From: an uncultured Acetatifactor sp.
Lineage (GTDB): Bacteria; Bacillota; Clostridia; Lachnospirales; Lachnospiraceae
Length of the DNA stretch: 10,566 bases
Direction of reading: 5' to 3'
NCBI GenBank assembly: GCA_934436245.1
Contig: CAKSAM010000056.1
Location: 1-10,566, forward strand
Part shown: one piece after another, positions 1 to 5,690 of the stretch
How the letters are laid out: each line of letters opens with the position of its first letter
How positions within the stretch are numbered: position 1 is the stretch's first letter
Program-made: the position numbers and the translations under genes
Notes under the pieces: model-generated
What the model was told of the DNA's origin: nothing
Databases searched by the model: none
What the model saw: the letters and a program-made list of their open reading frames with translations, nothing else

Positions 1-83
1 GTAAAGACAGCGATTTGTGCGCAAGCGCCCATCGCTGTCCTCACTATGCCTATGCGCGGCTCATTGCTCGCGTAACTCTCAAT
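1..83. repeat. GC-rich palindromic intergenic segment, possible terminator of the ACT-PFL unit
   Basis: A nine-base perfect inverted repeat, GACAGCGAT (6-14) and ATCGCTGTC (31-39), encloses a smaller GCG/CGC hairpin (19-21 with 26-28). On the minus strand it lies 44 bases after the stop of the PFL gene and is followed by only three Ts before the window edge, so it is a weak intrinsic terminator if it is one. Positions 51-75 are also GC-rich and partly self-complementary (TGCGCGGCTC and GCTCGCG). The base composition is clearly richer in GC than the other intergenic DNA here, which would fit a dispersed palindromic repeat. Copies elsewhere cannot be checked from this window. Confidence 0.45.
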
Positions 84-1448
84 TTAGTTCTTAAAGCTGT
101 GGATCGGCGCAGGGATACGACCGCCACGATTGACGAAAGCGTCACATGAAAATTGGTTCACTGGCATAATAGGCGCATACCCCAATAGTCCACCGAATTC
201 CACGGTCTCTCCCACTCCTTTTCCAATGACGGGGATGATTCTTACGGCGGTAGTCTTCTGATTCACCATACCGATGGCCATTTCATCCGCAATGATACCG
301 GAGATGGTGGTTGCCTTGGTGTCTCCGGGAATGGCGATCATATCCAGACCTACGGAGCAGACACAAGTCATAGCTTCCAGCTTCTCGATGGTGAGAGCTC
401 CTGCATTCACTGCATCTATCATTCCCTGATCTTCACTGACAGGAATGAATGCACCACTTAAACCGCCGACATAGGAAGATGCCATAACACCGCCCTTTTT
501 CACCTGATCATTCAACAGAGCAAGGGCTGCCGTGGTTCCAGGCGCTCCGGCATATTCCAGACCGATCTCACACAGAATATCAGCTACGCTGTCGCCGATG
601 GCCGGGGTCGGTGCCAGAGACAGGTCTACAATGCCAAACGGTACATTTAACATTCTGGATGCTTCCTGTGCTACCAGCTGACCCACACGGGTTACCTTGA
701 ATGCAGTCTTCTTGATGGTTTCACAAAGGACTTCAAAATTCTCTCCGCGAACCTTCTCCAGTGCGGTCTTGACAACTCCGGGACCACTGACACCCACATT
801 AATGATCTTGTCAGCTTCAGTCACGCCATGGAAAGCTCCCGCCATGAAAGGATTATCATCCGGTGCATTACAGAATACTACCAATTTCGCACAGCCCAGG
901 GAATCATCTTCCTTAGTGTACTCTGCGGTCTCCTTCACCATCTCTCCCATCAGCTTTACCGCATCCATGTTGATACCGGTCTTAGTGGAGCCCAGATTTA
1001 CGGAACTGCACACACGCTCTGTGGTGGACAGTGCCAGAGGTATGGAACGGATCAGTAGTTCATCTGCCGGAGTCATTCCCTTGCTTACCAGTGCGGAATA
1101 ACCGCCCAGGAAGTTCACTCCTACTTCGTGTGCCACTTTATCCAGTGTCTTTGCAATGCTGGCAAAATCTTCCACCGTATGACATGCTGCGCCGCCGACC
1201 AATGCGATAGGCGTCACGGAAATTCTCTTATTTACAATAGGAATACCAAATTCTCTGGAAATCTCCTCTCCAGTCTTCACCAGATCCTTAGCTGCTTCAT
1301 ATATTTTGTGATAAATCTTCTCATTCAGTCTGTCCAGATCAGAATCGATACAGTCTAACAGACTGATCCCCAGCGTAATGGTACGCACATCCAGGTTTTC
1401 TTCCTCGATCATCTTGTTGGTCTCTGTTACTTCATATAAATTGATCAT
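84..1448 (-). CDS. PFL family protein (UPF0210/DUF711)
   Basis: This 454-residue protein belongs to the UPF0210/DUF711 family, which is related in fold to the pyruvate formate-lyase/glycyl-radical group. The biochemical role of the family is not established. Recognisable stretches are [10 protein letters not shown] near residue 25, the glycine-rich [18 protein letters not shown] near 112, the [11 protein letters not shown] region in the middle, [17 protein letters not shown], and the C-terminal GGRIPAP. Length is normal for the family and the frame is intact. The ATG at 1448 is preceded by TAGGAG at good spacing, which fixes the start. It lies 54 bases downstream of the ACT-domain gene on the same strand. 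The same pairing occurs in other Firmicutes (SP0238-SP0239 in Streptococcus pneumoniae, from memory), so the two are probably co-transcribed and functionally linked. The ACT partner suggests ligand-dependent control, but that is inference. Confidence 0.93.
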   Translation of the reverse strand: MINLYEVTETNKMIEEENLDVRTITLGISLLDCIDSDLDRLNEKIYHKIYEAAKDLVKTGEEISREFGIPIVNKRISVTPIALVGGAACHTVEDFASIAKTLDKVAHEVGVNFLGGYSALVSKGMTPADELLIRSIPLALSTTERVCSSVNLGSTKTGINMDAVKLMGEMVKETAEYTKEDDSLGCAKLVVFCNAPDDNPFMAGAFHGVTEADKIINVGVSGPGVVKTALEKVRGENFEVLCETIKKTAFKVTRVGQLVAQEASRMLNVPFGIVDLSLAPTPAIGDSVADILCEIGLEYAGAPGTTAALALLNDQVKKGGVMASSYVGGLSGAFIPVSEDQGMIDAVNAGALTIEKLEAMTCVCSVGLDMIAIPGDTKATTISGIIADEMAIGMVNQKTTAVRIIPVIGKGVGETVEFGGLLGYAPIMPVNQFSCDAFVNRGGRIPAPIHSFKN

Positions 1449-1502
1449 TACGGCTCCTATCTGCCCCTTCGGGTCTTATTCTCTTTAAAATCGTGGGGCT
1501 TA

Positions 1503-1775
1503 TCAGATGCGGTGCATCTTGTCAAAGATCTCTTCCTTCTGACACTTGATCACTACGCCGATCTCTTCTCCGAGAGCAGCCAGTTCATCTGCCATGTCAC
1601 CGAAAGTTTTTCGCATCTGGTTGGTGTCAACGATCATCATCATATTAAAATATCCCTGTACGATGGTCTGGGAAATATCCAGGATATTGATGCCGTTTTC
1701 CGCAAGATAGGTACATACCTTTGCGATAATACCTACTGTGTCCTTACCAACTACCGTAATAATTGTTTTTTTCAT
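1503..1775 (-). CDS. ACT domain-containing protein (UPF0237)
   Basis: This is a 90-residue single-domain ACT protein of the UPF0237 type. ACT domains are small beta-alpha-beta modules that dimerise and usually bind amino acids or other small ligands. The start MKKTIITVVGKDTVGIIAKV and the following AENGINILDISQTIV are typical: the GKDTVGI turn and the NI-DI segment line the usual ligand site. The frame stays open for seven more codons upstream to 1796, but the ATG at 1775 is chosen because GAGGGAG lies directly before it and the family begins with MKK. The gene is the first of a two-gene unit with the PFL protein. A candidate promoter lies about 45-75 bases upstream. A role as regulator or partner of the PFL protein is inference from gene pairing. 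Confidence 0.92.
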   Translation of the reverse strand: MKKTIITVVGKDTVGIIAKVCTYLAENGINILDISQTIVQGYFNMMMIVDTNQMRKTFGDMADELAALGEEIGVVIKCQKEEIFDKMHRI

Positions 1776-1796
1776 AATCTCCCTCATTTTCCGCAT

Positions 1797-2023
1797 GAAA
1801 TCATGCTATTATTTTTATCTATTAAACTACACTTTCTGACAATTTGCAACCTTTAAGTTCCGTCCGTGAACCTATCCGGACATAAACATGCATGCATAAT
1901 TTTGTGATCGGGTATGTTCCTATACTGAGTGCCAGTCTATGAACAACACTGGTCACTAAGAGATATAAGTGTATGATAACGCAACTTCTTCGAAATGATG
2001 TGACCTGAATAGTTACCTGTTCG
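1797..2023. other. Intergenic region between the MBL gene and the ACT gene, no convincing gene
   Basis: These 227 bases separate two minus-strand units. Apart from the candidate promoter at 1821-1849 I see a small dyad, GTCCG and CGGAC around 1864-1881, with a ten-base loop. There is no hairpin followed by a T-run, so no clear terminator for the upstream MBL gene. A minus-strand frame of 69 codons (1822-2031) crosses the area but begins with TTG, has no ribosome binding site and resembles no protein I know. The middle part (1860-2023) could be the remains of an inserted element, but the evidence is thin. Confidence 0.4.
1821..1849 (-). promoter_or_regulatory. Candidate sigma-A promoter for the ACT-PFL unit
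   Basis: On the minus strand TTGCAA (1849-1844) is followed after exactly 17 bases by TTTAAT (1826-1821), 4/6 and 5/6 matches to the consensus boxes. Transcription would start near 1814 and leave a leader of about 40 bases. A second box, TTGTCA, overlaps the spacer but has no good -10 at normal distance. The call rests on motif and position only. Confidence 0.45.
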
Positions 2024-2824
2024 TTAAGCAATATTAATCACAGGAGACACATCGCTGCGTTCTGCCACCATCATTCGAAAATCTTCTGCCTTATATGGGT
2101 TTTCTCCCATGGTGATCTCCATGCGTACCGCCTCGTAAGCCAGCTCTGGAAGGTTATTCTCCTTACTGAGGTGTCCCAGTATGATTGTCTGAAGCTTATC
2201 GTGCAAAATACGGCAGAGAAGTTTTCCGGAATTCTCATTAGAAAGATGTCCCCTCTCCCCCAAAATTCTCTGTTTCAGATAATAGGGATAAGGACCTACC
2301 TGCAACATTTTTACATCATGATTTGCTTCCACCAGCAGTGCATCCATCCCCTTCAGACACTCTACGGTATAATCATTATAAATACCAAGATCCGTACAGA
2401 TTCCTATCTTTTTATCTCCGTAAGCAATGCGATAACCTACAGGCTGTGCTGCGTCATGGGAGATTTTCATGGGATTAATGGTCAGATCCTTAATGGTAAG
2501 TTTGACATCTTCCTTTACTTCCCGAAACAATTCCGGATCAATCTTCCCCAGATTTTTCATCTTTTGAATCTCTTCCAGAGTTCCGGATGTCGCATAGATC
2601 GGTACATCATATTTTCTTGCCATGACACCCAGTCCCGCAACATGATCCATATGCTCGTGAGTCAACAGTATTCCATCCAGATCTCTTCCTGTGAGTCCAA
2701 GGCTGTTTAAGCCGGTCTCCGCTTTCTTTCCGCTAATTCCTACATCCACCAGCAGATGCGTGGTTTCCGATCCCACATAAATACAATTGCCACTGCTGCC
2801 ACTGGCAATACTACATAATCTCAT
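2024..2824 (-). CDS. MBL-fold metallo-hydrolase, WalJ/YycJ type
   Basis: This 266-residue metallo-beta-lactamase-fold protein most resembles the WalJ/YycJ group, cytoplasmic metal-dependent nucleases found next to the walRK genes in Bacillus. The signature HEHMDH (residues 56-61) supplies the di-metal centre. Further ligands are probably the His of ISHDAAQP (about 123) and the Asp of CTDLG (about 145). The family-typical N-terminus CSIASGSSGNC, the EANHD segment (166-170) and LGHLSKENN (216-224) support the subgroup. The frame is intact and length is usual. The ATG at 2824 has only a weak ribosome binding site (AGAGATTAAGAAATT before it), while a purine-rich tandem repeat occupies the leader. 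It is the last gene after polA-coaE-ftsA-like, and no walR or walK is in view. A nuclease role in DNA repair or cell-wall stress would fit the context but is inferred. Confidence 0.9.
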   Translation of the reverse strand: MRLCSIASGSSGNCIYVGSETTHLLVDVGISGKKAETGLNSLGLTGRDLDGILLTHEHMDHVAGLGVMARKYDVPIYATSGTLEEIQKMKNLGKIDPELFREVKEDVKLTIKDLTINPMKISHDAAQPVGYRIAYGDKKIGICTDLGIYNDYTVECLKGMDALLVEANHDVKMLQVGPYPYYLKQRILGERGHLSNENSGKLLCRILHDKLQTIILGHLSKENNLPELAYEAVRMEITMGENPYKAEDFRMMVAERSDVSPVINIA

Positions 2825-2840
2825 AATTTCTTAATCTCTT

Positions 2841-2931
2841 TTCTATCTTAACTTCTATCTTGCTTCTATTTTACTTCTATCTTACTTCTGTCTTAACTTC
2901 TATCTTAACATCTATCCTACTTCTATCTTAC
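2841..2931. repeat. Eight-unit 11/12-base tandem repeat in the leader of the MBL gene
   Basis: Read on the plus strand, eight consecutive units follow the consensus TTCTATCTTA(A)C, starting at 2841, 2853, 2864, 2875, 2886, 2898, 2910 and 2921. Units of 12 bases (three) and 11 bases (five) are mixed, and most differ from the consensus at zero or one position. On the coding (minus) strand the mRNA reads GTAAGATAGAA-type units, nearly pure purine plus U, so it should be unstructured. The array begins 27 bases after the stop of the ftsA-like gene and ends 16 bases before the MBL start codon. Every unit carries in-frame stops, so it is not coding. Confidence 0.9.
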
Positions 2932-2958
2932 TCTTTTTCATACTTTTCCAGCTTCGGA

Positions 2959-5097
2959 TTAACGCATGCTTTTCCAGTAGATCTCAATGACATCGCCCTC
3001 TTTCAGTGACTCCATGTACTGAGCCGGACGTCCGTTCAGGTTCGTCACAATAGATCTGCCGGCGGATGCGGATGCTCCCAGGTCAAAATCAATATAGTCA
3101 AACACATCCACAAATACATAAGAAGCCTTCCCCTGCATGGTAACAGGGGAATGGTTCACGATCACCGTCAGCGGATGTGGTCCCTGTGCAGTCACGGTCT
3201 GCTCCTGTTCGGCCTGCGCTGTATTTTCGCCCTGTCCGGAATCTACAGATATTGCAGTTTCTGCCTCCTGCACCGCAGGTTCTTCTTCGCAGCCATCCTC
3301 TTCTTCATCCGGCATATCCGCATAGTTTCCTTCCGGCAGCGGATTCTTCATATCCCAGCTGACTGTAAAATGTTCATATACTCTGGTATCCGGTTGTGCC
3401 GCCGTATCATTGACCTTAATATCTTCACCCAGAGACACATCCAGAAATTCTGCAATTTCCCTCACCGTATAAGAATTTTGAATCCTGATCTCATCATTCT
3501 GAGAAATATGATAAAACTCATTTTTTCTGTGTCCGTTGACATCCGCTGTTTTCGGCAGGCTGATCTGTTTGCCGTTAACATAAACCGACAGGGCATCTCC
3601 CAGTTCAGGCAGCTTACCTAATTCCAGAACTGCAGCCGCACCTTCCGTGGACGGCGTTACTACAATACGGTCTCCATTATGTACCTGGGTATACATATCT
3701 GCTGTCTCTCCATTGACCCGGATGACTGCTGCCTCCCCCTGTTCTCCGCGCACCATGCGAGTCTTACCATTCACAGTAAACACGAGTGCTTCCCCTCTTC
3801 TCGGGAACAGCCGGTCATTTGGAAACTGCATCTGCATGGCTGCATCTGTCACAGACAATTTTCCATTGTCATACAGCTTTACTCTCTCTCCGTTAAATTC
3901 CACGAAGATAAAGTTATTACTCTGTACATAGTAGCTCAGGCAGATGCCGATAGGTGTTACCATCATAGCATCCTTTCTGGCATTTTCCAGTTCAAACACA
4001 ATTGTCTGCATGACCTCCTGCCCACGGATTGCCACACGTTCCTTCACAATTCCCAGCTTTTCAGCAAGCTTTTCCGTATAACCCGGCACCATCCCGCCTC
4101 CACCGACCACGAACACGGCACTGACCGGCTTATCTCCGTTGAGTTCCTTGATCGTATCGGATACCATCTGCGTCATCCGTTCAATTTCCGGATCAAGGAG
4201 CTCCAAAACCTCACTTGCGGTAATGGTCTGTGGCAAGCCCATGATATCTTCATATTCGATAACCTCCTGGGTTCTGCATTTTCTCTTGATCTGCTCCGCT
4301 GCCTCAAATTCTACCAGACAATGCTGTACCAGAATATCCGTCAGGCTGTCTCCTGCTACAGGAATCATTCCATAAGCTGTGATTGTTCCATCCTTTGTAA
4401 TAGAAATATCGCTGGTTCCCGCACCGACATCCACCAATGCCATATTCAGCATACGAAATTTTTCCGGAATTGCCACCTGAATAGCTGCAATAGGCTCCAG
4501 TGTCAGATTTGCCACATGCAGATCAGCCAGTTCCACTGCTTTATACAGGCCGTCTACCACATCATCCGGAAGGAATGTTGCGATCAGATCTACTGCGATG
4601 GTCTTTGCCTTATGCCCTTCCAGATTTCCCATCTGATAACCATTCATATAATATCTCATGGGCGTATATCCCACGCAATAAAATTTCATATCATTATCAG
4701 AATTGTTCTTCTGGAATTCTTCATATGCCTTTTCTACTCCCATAGTACACAGAGAATAAACATCCTCCTGTGTTATTTCATGGTCATTTTCAAAGTTCTG
4801 CTCCACATAAGTGGTAACTGTACGAAGCACACGGCCTGCTGCCGCAATGCAGACATCCTTAAGTTCTCTGTTAAGATCCTCTTCCAGCAAAGTTTTTATC
4901 TGGGATATGGTCTCTCCTACTTTACCGATATCATGAATCTGACCGTCCAACATAGCTCTGGTCTCATGTTCTTTGGATCTTTGAGCCAGTACATGGAATT
5001 TTCCACCATTCAAATATCCTACTGTACCCACTATACTTCTGGTTCCGATATCCAGGCCAAATACCAGTTGTCCCTGTTTTTCCTTTACTCCCTCCAT
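2959..5097 (-). CDS. FtsA-like actin-family ATPase with long C-terminal extension
   Basis: This 712-residue protein has an FtsA-type actin-fold domain at residues 11-390: phosphate-1 motif FGLDIGTRSIVGTVG (13-27), an SHS2/1C-like subdomain about 82-175, phosphate-2 motif LVDVGAGTSDISI (221-233) and adenosine motif VVGGGGMVPGY (330-340). True FtsA is about 420 residues and ends in an amphipathic membrane helix. Here roughly 320 more residues follow: repeated small modules with a VNG strand and a GD-I-I strand (about 396-482, 502-540 and 642-708), with an acidic Glu/Gln-rich linker at 594-640. No membrane segment or signal peptide is seen. The ATG at 5097 has GGAGG seven bases before it and overlaps the coaE end by 13 bases, implying translational coupling. 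A filament-forming or scaffold role in envelope growth is likely by family, but its partner is unknown. It is probably not the only divisome FtsA of the cell. Confidence 0.85.
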   Translation of the reverse strand: MEGVKEKQGQLVFGLDIGTRSIVGTVGYLNGGKFHVLAQRSKEHETRAMLDGQIHDIGKVGETISQIKTLLEEDLNRELKDVCIAAAGRVLRTVTTYVEQNFENDHEITQEDVYSLCTMGVEKAYEEFQKNNSDNDMKFYCVGYTPMRYYMNGYQMGNLEGHKAKTIAVDLIATFLPDDVVDGLYKAVELADLHVANLTLEPIAAIQVAIPEKFRMLNMALVDVGAGTSDISITKDGTITAYGMIPVAGDSLTDILVQHCLVEFEAAEQIKRKCRTQEVIEYEDIMGLPQTITASEVLELLDPEIERMTQMVSDTIKELNGDKPVSAVFVVGGGGMVPGYTEKLAEKLGIVKERVAIRGQEVMQTIVFELENARKDAMMVTPIGICLSYYVQSNNFIFVEFNGERVKLYDNGKLSVTDAAMQMQFPNDRLFPRRGEALVFTVNGKTRMVRGEQGEAAVIRVNGETADMYTQVHNGDRIVVTPSTEGAAAVLELGKLPELGDALSVYVNGKQISLPKTADVNGHRKNEFYHISQNDEIRIQNSYTVREIAEFLDVSLGEDIKVNDTAAQPDTRVYEHFTVSWDMKNPLPEGNYADMPDEEEDGCEEEPAVQEAETAISVDSGQGENTAQAEQEQTVTAQGPHPLTVIVNHSPVTMQGKASYVFVDVFDYIDFDLGASASAGRSIVTNLNGRPAQYMESLKEGDVIEIYWKSMR

Positions 5098-5690
5098 GAA
5101 TATGCCTCCAGTTTCTGTCTGATCTGTCTGTAGCTGTTCTCCAGACTCTCACTGTTATCAATGACAAAATCACAATTTTTCCGGAATTCTTCTTCCGATA
5201 ATTGTGAGGACATGATCTTCTCTATCTTCTCCCGGGTATAGCCGCGGTTCTGTGAAAGTCTTTTTCTCCGGACTTCTTCCCGTGCATAAATATACCACAT
5301 TTCATCCACAACTTCTCCGAAGCCATTCTCGATCAGCAATGCAGCCTCTACAAAAAACAATTCCACATCTTTTCTCTCTCCTGCCTCAGCCAAGCGTTCA
5401 GCCAGATACTTTTTTACCGCCGGGTGAATGATTGCATTTACCTGTTCCAAAAGCGCAGGATCCTCAAAAATCTTCGCCGCCATAGAAGCCTTGTTGATCT
5501 GTCCGTCATCATCCAGAATTTCTCTGCCCAACAGGTCTAGTAATGCCCTATACCCATCCGTTCCGGGTTCTTTCACTTTGTGGCCGATATCATCTGCCAG
5601 ATATATTTCGCATTTATAATGCTGTCCGATGTATTTTAAAATTTCTGTTTTTCCGGCACCTACACCACCGGTAATTCCTATAAACCGCAT
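5085..5690 (-). CDS. coaE: Dephospho-CoA kinase
   Basis: This 201-residue P-loop kinase carries out the last step of coenzyme A synthesis, phosphorylating the 3'-hydroxyl of dephospho-CoA with ATP in the cytoplasm. The Walker A loop GGVGAGKT is at residues 8-15, and the substrate-binding YLADDIGHKVKEPG region is at about 30-43. The IHPAVKKYLAERL helix and the lid region with VRRKRLSQNRGYTREKIEKI follow. The C-terminal FVIDNSESLE matches the conserved DxxIDN-type end of the family. Length is normal (about 200) and no key residue is missing. The ATG at 5690 directly abuts the polA stop codon, with GAGGC in the end of polA as ribosome binding site. The 3' end overlaps the next gene by 13 bases. 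The polA-coaE pairing is common in Firmicutes and indicates one transcript. Confidence 0.97.
   Translation of the reverse strand: MRFIGITGGVGAGKTEILKYIGQHYKCEIYLADDIGHKVKEPGTDGYRALLDLLGREILDDDGQINKASMAAKIFEDPALLEQVNAIIHPAVKKYLAERLAEAGERKDVELFFVEAALLIENGFGEVVDEMWYIYAREEVRRKRLSQNRGYTREKIEKIMSSQLSEEEFRKNCDFVIDNSESLENSYRQIRQKLEAYSWRE

Noticed and set aside
1463..1499. Hairpin between the ACT and PFL genes (GCCCC 1463-1467 with GGGGC 1495-1499)
   Set aside because: Only five pairs with a 27-base loop and no T-run, so neither a terminator nor a riboswitch can be supported.
1776..1796. Seven-residue N-terminal extension of the ACT protein
   Set aside because: The extension would contain the ribosome binding site GAGGGAG of the ATG at 1775, and the UPF0237 family starts with MKK.
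1822..2031. 69-codon minus-strand frame in the MBL-ACT spacer
   Set aside because: Starts with TTG inside the end of the MBL gene, lacks a ribosome binding site, and has no recognisable product.
2171..2710. 179-codon plus-strand frame opposite the MBL gene
   Set aside because: Antisense to a well-conserved metallo-hydrolase, no family resemblance and no translation signals.
2841..2931. CRISPR array
   Set aside because: The 11/12-base units follow each other without spacers, and no cas genes are present.
3679..5133. 484-codon open frame on the plus strand, opposite the ftsA-like gene
   Set aside because: It lies fully antisense to a gene with clear actin-fold motifs, has no ribosome binding site, and its product is rich in Cys, His and Ile as expected from reverse reading of coding DNA.
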